Assembly (NCBI RefSeq): GCF_002423035.1
Contig: NZ_DIUM01000014.1
Location: 47,690 to 76,805 of the forward strand
Direction of reading: 5' to 3'
Length of the DNA: 29,116 nucleotides
Origin: Thiocapsa sp. UBA6158
GTDB taxonomy: Bacteria > Pseudomonadota > Gammaproteobacteria > Chromatiales > Chromatiaceae
Positions 7,446-15,211 of the stretch are shown here, in pieces. A model generated the notes under the pieces. The model did not search any database, was not told the origin of the DNA, and worked only from the letters and a program-made list of their open reading frames with translations. Position 1 is the stretch's first letter, and every line of letters begins with the position of its first letter. Made by a program: the position numbers and the translations under genes.

Positions 7446-9704
7446 TCATTCGATCCGCTCCAGAGCGACGATGCCGAGTTTGATCGAGCGACGCTTTCCG
7501 GCGAAGTCGATATCGAGGACGTCCTTCTCGCGCACGCGGACGATGCGCCCCTCGCCGAACACCCGATGGCGGATCCGATCGTTGACCGCCCACCGCGGCG
7601 AGCCATCCCCGCTCGACGACGCGGTGTGCGCTTCGGGCACGGCATAGCGATCGGGGATGCCGACCGCCTCCAGATAGCGATTCAGCAAGGCGCTCGCTTC
7701 GGCTGGCGCATCGGGAAGTTCGGTCTGCGGATCGGTTCGCGAGATCCGTTTGGACACGGCACCCCCGACCGACACCGCGGTTCGCAGTCGCGCTTCGAAG
7801 ACAAACCGGCTGGCCCGCGTGCGCGAGATCCCGGGGCCTTGCGACGCGCGGCCTTGCCATGCCGCATCGAAGCGCGCGTCGGGCGGGATGACGAGGACCA
7901 GCTGCTCCTTGGCGCGGGTGAAGGCCACGTAAGCCAGGCGTCGTTCCTCTTCGGGATCGGATCGATCCGACGGGAACTGGCCTTCCTCGAGTCCGGCGGC
8001 GATGACCAGCGGCCACTCCAACCCCTTCGCTTGGTGAATCGTGGAGAGCAGGATCAGGTCGCGTTCGGCCGCCTCGCGCCGGCGCACCGGGCGCAGCGCG
8101 TCCAAATGCGCGAGAAAGCCGCCGATCGACGCACGCTTACGCAATGCCGCTCCGAGCAGGGTCCGATAGGCGATCTCCTTCTCGGATGCCGCATCGCTGC
8201 TCGCGGAGCGCGCGAAGGAGTCGGTCAGATCGGTCCGTAAGGCGTACAGCCGCAGTGCCTCGGCGGCAGGCAGCCCGCTCCAGCTCGGTGCCTCGCTCCA
8301 GAGGTCGGCGCGAGCGCGAATTTTGGCCGCCTGGTAAGGCTTGCGCGTCTGAGTCGCCACCTCGAGCAACCGCGTGCGCGCCCGCTCGGGCTGTCGGACG
8401 ATCGCATCGGCGAGATTGGCGATGGTCTTGGCCGGGAGCCACAGCGTGGGGGTCGTCAGCATCGCACCGATGATCTCGGGCGCGCGCGCATCCGCGAAGA
8501 GCGAACCCTCGGCCAGACGCAGCCAGCCGAGAAGCCCGACGACGTCGCGGTCGGTCAAGAGGTCGCCCTTCGGCTTGAAGTAGGGAATCCCGCGATCCAT
8601 GAGCGCGAGCTCGAGCCCCAAGGTCTGCGCCCAGAGTCGCGCGAGGACGGCACACTCGCCCGGACGGCGACCGTTGCCACGCCAGCGTTCGATGACGTCG
8701 ACGACCGCGGACTGATCGCCCGCGGACTCGGCGCGAATCACGTCGATCCCGGTGTCCGGCGTGGAAAGCGCCGACACGCAGAGTGTCGCCACCCGATTGC
8801 GGTTGTGCGCAATCAGCATGCCGGCCGCGAGCGAGACCCGATGCCCGAAGCGAAAGGTCTTCGACAAGGTGTAACGAGTGGCACCGGGAAAAAAGCGCTC
8901 GAACTCCTCGCCCATGAGCTCCGGACGGGATCCGCGCCAGGCGTAGATGCATTGGGAGTCGTCGCCGACGGCGTTCAAGGTCGCGCGGGTCCCGATCAAC
9001 CGGACGAGCAGCTCGACCTGGATGCGACTGACATCCTGAAATTCGTCCACGACCACCACGTCGAGTTTGTTGGTCACCAGCGCGAGCGCGCCGGGATGTG
9101 TCATCATGAGCGTCGCGGGCTCGGACAGGAGGTCTGCGAAGAAGCGCAGACCGGCCCGCTTGCGGGCGGTCTCGAAGCGATCGAAGGCGCGGATGAAATA
9201 GCCGTAATGGCCCGGAATCCGGAAGGCTTTGAAGGCGTCGCGCGGCGTGCGGATGTCCGACTTCACCAGACCGATAAAGATGCGAAAGGCTTCCAGGTCG
9301 TCTTGGCTCGGGTAGTCCTCGACATGCTCCTCCTTGATCGCCGCCAAGGCCGCCTCGCGCGCGAGCCGCTTCTCGACAGACTCGTTCTCCTCCAAGCGCA
9401 GGCGCGCCAGGAGCCCGTGTCGCTCGAAGAGTGCGATCAGGCTCAGCCCGAGGCTGTGGAAGGTCGAGACCTTCGGGGTTTGAAACGACGCCGGCAAGGC
9501 AGAGGCCAGGCGCTCTTTGATCTCGCGTGCGGCGGCCTTGTTGAAGGCCAGGACACGGATACGCTCGGACGAAACCCCCTGCTCGAGGAGAAAGCGCACC
9601 CGCCCGATCAGCATCTGCGTCTTGCCCGAACCTGCGACCGCAAAGGTGAGCGAGTGGCCGCCGGCGTGCTCGATGGCCCGGAGTTGTTCGTCGGTGTAGC
9701 GCAT
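7446..9704 (-). CDS. UvrD/Rep/PcrA-like superfamily 1 DNA helicase
   Basis: This 752-aa ATP-dependent 3'-5' helicase-type protein starts at ATG 9704 (MRYTDEQLRAIEHAGG); in-frame sequence further upstream is not protein-like. SF1 motifs appear in order: Walker A AVAGSGKTQ (22-30), motif Ia NKAAAREIKERL (about 55-66), Walker B VVVDEFQDVS (217-226), motif III GDDSQCIYAWRGSRPELM (247-264), motif IV KTFRFG, motif V STIHQAKGLEWPLVI and motif VI RRLAYVAFTRAKEQ. The last ~48 residues (from VNDRIRHRVFGEGRIVRV) form a small beta-rich tail resembling the DUF3553/Tudor-like tail of PcrA, which binds RNA polymerase or nucleic acid. UvrD-like enzymes act in repair and in removing protein from DNA. It is shorter than UvrD itself (about 720 aa plus tail) only in spacer regions. 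It stands alone and diverges from the DedA-rhodanese gene. Confidence 0.92.
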   Translation of the reverse strand: MRYTDEQLRAIEHAGGHSLTFAVAGSGKTQMLIGRVRFLLEQGVSSERIRVLAFNKAAAREIKERLASALPASFQTPKVSTFHSLGLSLIALFERHGLLARLRLEENESVEKRLAREAALAAIKEEHVEDYPSQDDLEAFRIFIGLVKSDIRTPRDAFKAFRIPGHYGYFIRAFDRFETARKRAGLRFFADLLSEPATLMMTHPGALALVTNKLDVVVVDEFQDVSRIQVELLVRLIGTRATLNAVGDDSQCIYAWRGSRPELMGEEFERFFPGATRYTLSKTFRFGHRVSLAAGMLIAHNRNRVATLCVSALSTPDTGIDVIRAESAGDQSAVVDVIERWRGNGRRPGECAVLARLWAQTLGLELALMDRGIPYFKPKGDLLTDRDVVGLLGWLRLAEGSLFADARAPEIIGAMLTTPTLWLPAKTIANLADAIVRQPERARTRLLEVATQTRKPYQAAKIRARADLWSEAPSWSGLPAAEALRLYALRTDLTDSFARSASSDAASEKEIAYRTLLGAALRKRASIGGFLAHLDALRPVRRREAAERDLILLSTIHQAKGLEWPLVIAAGLEEGQFPSDRSDPEEERRLAYVAFTRAKEQLVLVIPPDARFDAAWQGRASQGPGISRTRASRFVFEARLRTAVSVGGAVSKRISRTDPQTELPDAPAEASALLNRYLEAVGIPDRYAVPEAHTASSSGDGSPRWAVNDRIRHRVFGEGRIVRVREKDVLDIDFAGKRRSIKLGIVALERIE

Positions 9705-10022
9705 GCAGTCGCAAGGGTTCCGTCGGAGATCACGCCGATAGGATATCCCAGCCGCGTCCCCGCGGGGTTCCGACCCGGGCATTCTTCGACCGGCCGGCAT
9801 TCCGCCCTGCCCTGTCCGGCGCTTAACCCACTCGAGCACAGGTTATCCTATTCAACCACTGGGTTGATCCTTTTCATGGAAACTGCCAGCATCTCCGCCG
9901 ATCTGCAGATGACCCGAACCGCTGCAGACAACTGTCCCCGTTCGAATTCGAAAGGAGATGCCGCGTGGCAGGACGCCGCCGAACAGACCGTTTCGTTCGC
10001 CGAGCCGACGCCCGAGGCCGCC
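9705..10022. other. Intergenic region between divergent helicase and DedA-rhodanese genes
   Basis: These 318 bases must hold both promoters. An imperfect inverted repeat, GGTT-N9-AACC, lies at about 9841-9857 next to a TTGATC at 9865-9870. An AAGGAG at about 9951 stands 8 bases before a GTG (9965), but that GTG is not in the frame of the downstream protein. An in-frame ATG at 9876 would add 49 residues to the DedA protein; that extension is polar and not membrane-like, so I did not use it. No RNA gene or separate protein gene is visible. Confidence 0.4.
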
Positions 10023-10988
10023 ATGAATCGCACGCTTCTACGCACACTTGGCGCCCTGCTGCTGATCGCTGCAGTGACCGTCGCCCTGCTCTATCGCGAG
10101 CATCTCGACGTCGCGGCACTGGAGTCATGGATCAGCGGCGCCGGTGCCGCGGCACCGCTGATCTTCATCGGGTTCTATGTGCTGGCCACAGTACTCTTCC
10201 TGCCCGGCGCGGTACTCACACTGGCCGGCGGAGCCCTGTTCGGCCCGCTCTGGGGCACGCTCTACAACCTGCTCGGAGCCACACTCGGCGCCGGGCTGGC
10301 CTTTCTGATCGCCCGCCATCTCGCCGGCGACTGGGTGCAGGCGCGCGCCAAGGGCCTGCTCGCGCGCCTGATCCAAGGGGTCGAGGCCGAGGGCTGGCGC
10401 TTCGTCGCCTTCACCCGGCTGGTACCGCTGTTCCCGTTCAATCTGCTCAACTACGCACTGGGTCTGACCCGCATCCGCATCCTGCCCTACCTGCTGGCAA
10501 CCCTGGTGTTCATGCTGCCGGGCGCCTTGGCCTATACCTATGTGGGCTTCGCCGGCCGCGCGGCGATCGCCGGCGAGGGTCTGATCCGCAACGGCCTGAT
10601 CGCACTGGCGCTGCTCGCCGCAGTGGCCTTCCTGCCGAGACTGGTCGCGCGGTTGCGTCAGCGACCCATGCTGCCGATCGAGGGTCTCAAGCGCCGTCTC
10701 GACGCCGCGCGCGAGGATGTCCTGGTGCTCGACGTGCGCGCGCACGAGGACTTCGTCGGCGAGCAAGGTCACATCCCGGGGGCGCTCAACATCCCGCTTG
10801 AGAGCCTGCCCGAGCGGATCGAAGCGCTCGGATCGGACCTCGAGCGGCCGATCGCACTGGTCTGCCGCACCGACCGCCGCTCGGCCAAGGCCGCGGCCCT
10901 GCTCGCCGGGCGCGGTTTCGGCCAGGTGCAGGTGGTCCAAGGCGGCATGACCGCTTGGCTGGCCAACGGCTGGCCGGTCGAACACTGA
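10023..10988 (+). CDS. DedA/TVP38-TMEM64 membrane protein fused to a rhodanese domain
   Basis: This 321-aa inner-membrane protein has two parts. Residues about 1-210 are a VTT/SNARE-associated (TVP38/TMEM64, DedA-like) domain with membrane segments near 8-24, 44-66, 78-97 and 190-207. It has the family motifs FLPGAVLTLAGGALFG (59-74) and FTRLVPLFPFNLLNYALG (130-147). Residues about 215-321 are a rhodanese domain with VLDVRAHEDF (234-243) and the active-site loop CRTDRR, so Cys281 could carry a persulfide. DedA-type proteins act in lipid or small-solute handling at the membrane, and rhodaneses transfer sulfane sulfur. The fusion occurs in other proteobacteria, but the substrate is not established. 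In a sulfur oxidiser a role in selenite, thiol or sulfur handling is possible (inference). ATG 10023 follows GAGG by five bases. The next gene starts 16 bp downstream. Confidence 0.9.
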   Translation: MNRTLLRTLGALLLIAAVTVALLYREHLDVAALESWISGAGAAAPLIFIGFYVLATVLFLPGAVLTLAGGALFGPLWGTLYNLLGATLGAGLAFLIARHLAGDWVQARAKGLLARLIQGVEAEGWRFVAFTRLVPLFPFNLLNYALGLTRIRILPYLLATLVFMLPGALAYTYVGFAGRAAIAGEGLIRNGLIALALLAAVAFLPRLVARLRQRPMLPIEGLKRRLDAAREDVLVLDVRAHEDFVGEQGHIPGALNIPLESLPERIEALGSDLERPIALVCRTDRRSAKAAALLAGRGFGQVQVVQGGMTAWLANGWPVEH

Positions 10989-11004
10989 GACGGTCGGGCC
11001 GATC

Positions 11005-11529
11005 ATGCCAACCGATGCGAGCACCGACGCACTGCATCCAGAGGATCGGCCCGATGCGACGGCCGAAGACCTCTGGCCCTCAGCCGACTACCATCGCCAG
11101 GTCGAGGCGCTGCGCACCGCCATCGGAGAGACGATCTACCTGGTGGAAGTGGTCGAGAGCCCCATTCAGCTCAGCGTCCATCTCAGCGGAACGCCTTACG
11201 TCCTGCTTGGGCTCATCGACTTCCCACGCCCGGATCCGGCGCGAGGACTGACCCCGCACCTGATCCTGCTCGACGACGGGCGCGGTCTGAATCTGGGGCG
11301 CATTGCCCGCATCAGCCGCCGCCCCTTCAATCCCGCACCGGACGATCTGCTCTATCTCGACCAAGCGACGAGCCGGCACCTCCTGTTCAGCGAGCGCCGC
11401 CTGTCACGCGAGTTTCTCGCCCGGCACACCCGGATGGCACTCGCGCAGTGTCTCGGATATCCGGTCGAGGAGCCGACCCGCCATTTAGCGGGACCGGATC
11501 ACGACGAGACCGCGCAGGATGAGCCGTGA
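11005..11529 (+). CDS. Hypothetical protein following the DedA-rhodanese gene
   Basis: This 174-aa soluble protein has no signal peptide and no recognised family. The central part (residues about 28-140) is regular alpha/beta: YHRQVEALRTAIGETIYLVE, then beta-rich VESPIQLSVHLSGTPYVLLG, then HLILLDDGRGLNLGRIARIS. The ends are polar and low-complexity. It starts at ATG 11005, 16 bp after the DedA-rhodanese stop, so the two are probably one transcription unit. Coding quality (codon pattern, GC-rich third positions) resembles its neighbours. The stop TGA overlaps by one base the ATG of a short truncated frame. Confidence 0.7.
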   Translation: MPTDASTDALHPEDRPDATAEDLWPSADYHRQVEALRTAIGETIYLVEVVESPIQLSVHLSGTPYVLLGLIDFPRPDPARGLTPHLILLDDGRGLNLGRIARISRRPFNPAPDDLLYLDQATSRHLLFSERRLSREFLARHTRMALAQCLGYPVEEPTRHLAGPDHDETAQDEP

Positions 11530-11588
11530 TGATGAACCTTAGCGTGCTCGGCGCCGGACAGATCGCCCAAGCGTGTCAACGAACGTAA
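11529..11588 (+). pseudogene. Stub of a nucleotide-binding (Rossmann-like) enzyme start
   Basis: An ATG overlapping the previous stop opens MMNLSVLGAGQIAQACQRT and ends at TAA 11586-11588. The sequence up to QIAQ looks like the first beta strand and glycine loop of a Rossmann-fold dehydrogenase or methyltransferase (a V-L-G-A-G-x-I pattern). It stops after about 14 such residues, suggesting a truncated gene start. The call rests on a very short stretch and may be chance. Confidence 0.3.
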
Positions 11589-11614
11589 CCAGGGACCAAC
11601 CATCTAACCAAACC

Positions 11615-12292
11615 ATGGTCAGCGAACCTCTTTCTGATTTGCCGAGCGATCTGCGTCTTCGCTTCGATCTCCTCACACCACGTCAGCGCGAGGTCTGCGT
11701 ACTCATGGCCGCTGGCCTGATGAACAAGGAGATCGCCGAGCGTCTGGGCGCCAGCATCAACACCATCAAGAGCCATCGGACTGAAATATTTCGAAAATTA
11801 GGCGCCAGCTCACTGGTCGATCTGGTGCGGATGGTGGATCGGATCAGCGCGGGAGGGACGGAAACAGGCGTGGGCAGTGAGCCGGCCGCCGCTCTGTCCA
11901 CCCCCACGGGAGGCTCCACCGGGCCGTTGCGGCTGCTGGTGGTGGAGGACGAACCACTCCTGAGGGATGTGATGGTCACCATGCTGACCGCACGGGGCTA
12001 CGCGGTGACCGGGCTGGCCGATGGCGAGGGCCTGGATCAGGCACTGGCCACCGCGCCGGTGGATGTTGCCCTGCTCGACATCCTGCTGGGCGAGGACCGC
12101 GAGGACGGCTACACCCTGGCGGCACGCCTGCGCCGGTGTTGCCGCTGCGGCATCATCATGACCACGGCCCTGGGAGAACTCGAGGAACGCATCCGCGGTC
12201 TGGATCAGGGCGCCGATGCCTACCTGATGAAGCCGATCGATTTCGACGAACTCGAGGCCGTCATCCACAGCATCTCGCGGCGGCTTCGCTGA
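11615..12292 (+). CDS. LuxR/FixJ-type HTH followed by receiver domain (reversed domain order)
   Basis: This 225-aa protein has a DNA-binding LuxR/FixJ helix-turn-helix at residues about 18-75 (LTPRQREVCVLMAAGLMNKE, IAERLGASINTIKSHRTEIF, KLGASSLVDLVRMVDRI). A 25-residue Ser/Thr/Gly linker follows, then a complete receiver domain at about 104-220 with acidic pair Glu111-Asp112, acceptor Asp155 (ALLDILLGED), Thr and Lys (MKPIDFDEL). Normal NarL/FixJ proteins have the receiver first. The HTH part resembles the C-terminal third of a FixJ-like regulator including the usual end helix, so a deletion may have joined the tail of one regulator to the front of another. I used ATG 11615; GTG 11573 in frame would add 14 polar residues. 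The broken kinase that follows 32 bp later may have been its sensor. Confidence 0.82.
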   Translation: MVSEPLSDLPSDLRLRFDLLTPRQREVCVLMAAGLMNKEIAERLGASINTIKSHRTEIFRKLGASSLVDLVRMVDRISAGGTETGVGSEPAAALSTPTGGSTGPLRLLVVEDEPLLRDVMVTMLTARGYAVTGLADGEGLDQALATAPVDVALLDILLGEDREDGYTLAARLRRCCRCGIIMTTALGELEERIRGLDQGADAYLMKPIDFDELEAVIHSISRRLR

Positions 12293-12324
12293 ACCCACCC
12301 ACTTGAACCCGAGGTCCTGACGCG

Positions 12325-12730
12325 GTGGACGCCGAGGCGAGCAAGGCGCGGATCGCGCAGATCCGCGGCGGCGTGCGGCGCCTGTCTGCCATCCTCGAGC
12401 GTTTTCTGCGGCAGGACCGCTTCATCTCGGTCGAGCAGATCGAATGCCGTGCGCTACTCTCCCGAGGGCGGTGTCGTCGCGCTCAGAGCGTGCGCTGAGG
12501 GCGGCGACCTGATCATCGAAATCAGTGACGAGGGCGTGGGCATCCCTCCCGAAGCGCAGCCGAGGATCTTCGAGCGCTACTACCGAACGTCCCAGGTCGA
12601 GGACGCCATTGGCGCCGGGCTGGGACTCTATATCGTCCGCAGCATCGCCCACCTGCACGGTGGCGAGGTGACATGCGACAGCACCCTCGGCGAGGGGAGT
12701 ACCTTCAAGGTCAGACTCGCGAAACGCTAG
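12325..12730 (+). pseudogene. Histidine kinase with internal deletion and frame break
   Basis: Two pieces of one sensor kinase lie end to end in different frames. From GTG 12325 the first frame reads ARIAQIRGGVRRLSAILERF and LRQDRFISVEQIE, matching the second helix of a HisKA dimerisation domain. At about 12442-12445 it breaks. The other frame then reads NAVRYSPEGGVVALRA, SDEGVGIPPEAQPRIFERYY and GAGLGLYIVRSIAHLHGGEV, covering N-box, G1, F-box and G2 of a HATPase domain up to TAG 12730. The phosphorylated histidine helix and about 60-70 residues before the N-box are missing. A sub-frame from GTG 12449 could yield a lone 93-aa ATPase domain, but kinase function must be lost. Confidence 0.75.
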
Positions 12731-12761
12731 TGATCAGGACCTGGTCGCGAGTCCCTGACAC

Positions 12762-13679
12762 TCACTCGCCCTCGAGCAGCGTCTGCACTGCGTCGGCGAT
12801 CTCCTCCGCGTAGAGATCGCGGAAGAAGTGATCGGCACCCTCGAGCACGCTCAGGTTGACGCGCTCGCCGTCCGCCAGGGGCTGCACCGCCTCGACCAGT
12901 CCTGCGACGACGTCGTCCTCGCTGCCGGCAACCACGAGAACCGGGGCCTTGATCTCGGGGATCAGGCTCGGGGTGTCCATGCGGGGATCGGGCGAATAGT
13001 AGGAGAGGAAGGCCGCAGCGGTTGCCGAGGTCTCGGCGCAGTAGATGAAGTCGACCGGCTTGAGCATCTCGGCGCCGCGCCCTTCCGAGTCGAGCAGACG
13101 CGCCCGCTCGAGCTGAGGTTCCAACGCCTTGCCGAAGCGCTTGTCGTAGTCCTGCACCGCGGCGGTCTCGCTCCAGGTCTGCGGGGCGATCAGGATCACG
13201 GCGTTGAGCGGGGCGTCCGGGTGCTCGGCGGCGAAACGGGCCGACTGATTGCCGCCGCGCGAATGTCCCAACAGGGCCACCTCTTCGACCCCTTGGCTCT
13301 GCAGCCAGCCGAGCCAGGCATCAATCTCACCGACGGCGTCGGTGTGCAGGTGGGTATGGGGTGTTGCGCAGTCGTACATGCCGCTGCGGTTGTCCAGACC
13401 CAGGCTCAGGGTCATGGACAGAGAGCTGATCCCGCGATCCTGCAAGGCCGATTGCAGGGTCTGCATGATCTCCATGCCGCCGTGGGCGAGCGTGCCGTGG
13501 GTCATGAGCACCACCGGACCCTGCTGCCAGTCGGTGCCGGTCGTCTCCAGGTTGGCGTTCAGGACGAGGCCCTGGTTGGTCAGGGTGACCTCTTCGGCCG
13601 CAACGGTGCCGGCCCCAAACGTCATGGCAAGCAGTCCAATGACGAGAGCGGGTCCGGCGCTGTGAAGGCGATGGTTCAT
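12762..13679 (-). CDS. Exported alpha/beta hydrolase
   Basis: This 305-aa protein has a signal peptide (residues 1-28, ALVIGLLAMTFGAGTVAAEE; likely cut after VAA). The rest is an alpha/beta hydrolase: oxyanion-loop region VVLMTHGTLAHGG (56-68), nucleophile elbow GHSRG with Ser140, acid Asp255 or Asp256 (AGSEDDVV) and His284 (GADHFF). The catalytic triad is complete, so a periplasmic esterase or lipase-like activity is expected; the substrate is unknown. The start ATG 13679 has GGAG about 10 bases upstream. Cysteines at about 104 (YDCATP) and 214 (IYCAET) could pair in the periplasm. It is flanked by a pseudogene on each side and appears to be transcribed alone. Confidence 0.86.
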   Translation of the reverse strand: MNHRLHSAGPALVIGLLAMTFGAGTVAAEEVTLTNQGLVLNANLETTGTDWQQGPVVLMTHGTLAHGGMEIMQTLQSALQDRGISSLSMTLSLGLDNRSGMYDCATPHTHLHTDAVGEIDAWLGWLQSQGVEEVALLGHSRGGNQSARFAAEHPDAPLNAVILIAPQTWSETAAVQDYDKRFGKALEPQLERARLLDSEGRGAEMLKPVDFIYCAETSATAAAFLSYYSPDPRMDTPSLIPEIKAPVLVVAGSEDDVVAGLVEAVQPLADGERVNLSVLEGADHFFRDLYAEEIADAVQTLLEGE

Positions 13680-13719
13680 GCGGTGGTCTCCGTGGGGTTG
13701 ATGAATCGGTTGTGTCGCG

Positions 13720-14040
13720 TCAGCCGAGCGCTTGGTGCAGATCGGCGATCAGGTCCTCGGCGTCCTCCAATCCGATGGAGAGTCGCAGCATCGCGTCTGA
13801 AATGCCACGTCGGGCGCGCTCCTCGGGTGTGAGGCCATGATGGGTCGTGGTACCTGGCTGGGTAACCAGGCTCTCGACACCGCCCGGGCTGGGGGCGAGC
13901 GCGAACAGCTCAAGCCGATCGGCGACCGCGCTGGCCGCCGCGCCGGCGCCGGCGATCTCGATGGTCAGCATCCCGCCGAACCCGCTCATCTGCCGCGCCG
14001 CGAGGGCATGGCCGGACGCGCCAGGAGGAGGAGTACCGCG
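13720..14040 (-). pseudogene. 3' remnant of a Cys/Met-metabolism PLP-dependent enzyme
   Basis: The minus strand from about 14010 reads HALAARQMSGFGGMLTIEI, then LELFALAPSPGGVESLVTQP, HHGLTPEERARRGISDAMLR and LSIGLEDAEDLIADL. This is the unmistakable C-terminal ~95 residues of cystathionine gamma-lyase/beta-lyase or methionine gamma-lyase (the S-x-G-G-x-E-S-L segment contacts substrate and PLP). The N-terminal ~290 residues, including the PLP lysine, are gone. Upstream of about 14012 the match is lost through frame slips just before the stop of the desaturase gene. It is a dead fragment. Confidence 0.75.
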
Positions 14041-14050
14041 ACCGGCCTAC

Positions 14051-14986
14051 TCAGGGCCGCGCATCCGGCGGCTGATCCTCCCAGCGCCGCCGATTGATCG
14101 CATAATCGGTCACCTGTCCGATAAAGGGCAGCGCCAGCATCCCGTCGAGCCGATCGACCCGGCGCGGATCGCGGTGGTCGCGGATCCCGATGGTCATGCC
14201 CTCGTGGCCGGCCCGCGGCTGGTCACGGTAGGTGCCGAGCAGGCGGTCCCACCAGGACAGGTTGAAGCCGAAGTTGGAGTTGGTCTCGTCGTCCTCGATC
14301 GAGTGATGCACACGGTGCATGTCGGGCGTCACCACGAACCAACGCAAGACGCGGTCGACCCCGAGCGGCAGACGCACGTTGGCGTGGTTGAACATGGCCA
14401 TGCCGTTCAAGATGACCTCGAAGATGATCACCGCCACCACCGGCGGACCGAGTGCCGCGATGGCCGCGAACTTGATCAGCATCGACAGCACGATCTCGAT
14501 CGGGTGAAAGCGCGCGCCCGTGGTCAGGTCGTAGTCCAGGTCGGCGTGGTGCACCCGGTGCAGCCGCCACAGCGCCGGCACGGCATGGAACAGCACGTGC
14601 TGCACCCAGACGACGAAGTCGAGCACGACGACGGCAATGAGCACCGCAAGCCAGCCCGGTATGTCGATTACGTTGAGCAGCCCCCAACCCTGCGCGCTCG
14701 TAAAAAGCGCCATCCCGACCGCGGCCGCCGGAAACAGGATGCGCAGCACGAGCGTATTCAAGAAGACCAGTCCGAGGTTGCTGGTCCAGCGTTGCAGTCG
14801 GGTCAAGGTACGCGCACGTCTTGGCGCGCGAACCTCCCAAATCGCCATGAGCGCGAAGATGCCGACGAAGAACGCGAGACGGATCGTCGCTTCGTGGGAC
14901 TGGATGAAGCTGTCCAAGGGGTGTGCCTCCGACTGCCGGGATGGCCGAATGAAGCCGATATTGGCAGATCGGCGCTCGACCATCAA
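14051..14986 (-). CDS. Sterol desaturase / fatty acid hydroxylase family membrane protein
   Basis: This protein of up to 311 aa belongs to the FA_hydroxylase superfamily of non-heme di-iron membrane enzymes. The histidine clusters are in the expected order: HVLFH (about residue 150), LHRVHHAD (about 163) and MHRVHH (about 242), with an additional conserved FNHANVRL. Membrane segments are visible near 37-52, 73-93, 107-127 and 178-212. Such enzymes hydroxylate or desaturate lipids (sterols, fatty acids, carotenoids) using oxygen. The substrate here is unknown; hopanoid or carotenoid modification would suit a phototroph (inference). The first 20 residues from ATG 14986 are polar and atypical, so a TTG start at about 14920 (DSFIQSHEATIRLAFF) is an alternative. 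It seems monocistronic. Confidence 0.88.
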   Translation of the reverse strand: MMVERRSANIGFIRPSRQSEAHPLDSFIQSHEATIRLAFFVGIFALMAIWEVRAPRRARTLTRLQRWTSNLGLVFLNTLVLRILFPAAAVGMALFTSAQGWGLLNVIDIPGWLAVLIAVVVLDFVVWVQHVLFHAVPALWRLHRVHHADLDYDLTTGARFHPIEIVLSMLIKFAAIAALGPPVVAVIIFEVILNGMAMFNHANVRLPLGVDRVLRWFVVTPDMHRVHHSIEDDETNSNFGFNLSWWDRLLGTYRDQPRAGHEGMTIGIRDHRDPRRVDRLDGMLALPFIGQVTDYAINRRRWEDQPPDARP

Positions 14987-15161
14987 CCGATACGTTGAAT
15001 GTTTTTTGGCTGACCGATTCAGCGGGCTACCCGGGTCCCGGTCTCAACCTCGGCGGCGCGTTCGTGTGTCGCTCGCCGGCGATCGACGTCGAGACCGATG
15101 AAGGCCGCGTATTGCTTCGCAGGCTCGGAGCGTCAAAGCATCTGAATCACGGAGTGCTAAG

Positions 15162-15179
15162 CTGGATACTGTTATCCAG
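15162..15179. promoter_or_regulatory. 18-bp inverted repeat upstream of the first Uma2 gene
   Basis: A perfect inverted repeat, CTGGATA-CTGT-TATCCAG, lies 32 bases before the ATG at 15212. It may be an operator or a short RNA hairpin in the leader. It does not fit the gammaproteobacterial LexA spacing (CTG-N10-CAG), because the distance here is CTG-N12-CAG. The symmetry is directly visible; the function is not known. Confidence 0.4.
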
Positions 15180-15211
15180 ACCTTTCCCGGTTGACTTGCG
15201 AGCAACACCTG

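Noticed and set aside
8805..9875. Long plus-strand frame running in from the helicase antisense side into the DedA-rhodanese gene
   Set aside because: The part before about 10020 is antisense to the helicase motifs and lacks protein character; only the part from ATG 10023 resembles a known protein.
15162..15179. Possible LexA box in front of the first Uma2 gene
   Set aside because: The spacing is CTG-N12-CAG, not the CTG-N10-CAG of gammaproteobacterial LexA sites. It is kept only as an unexplained palindrome.
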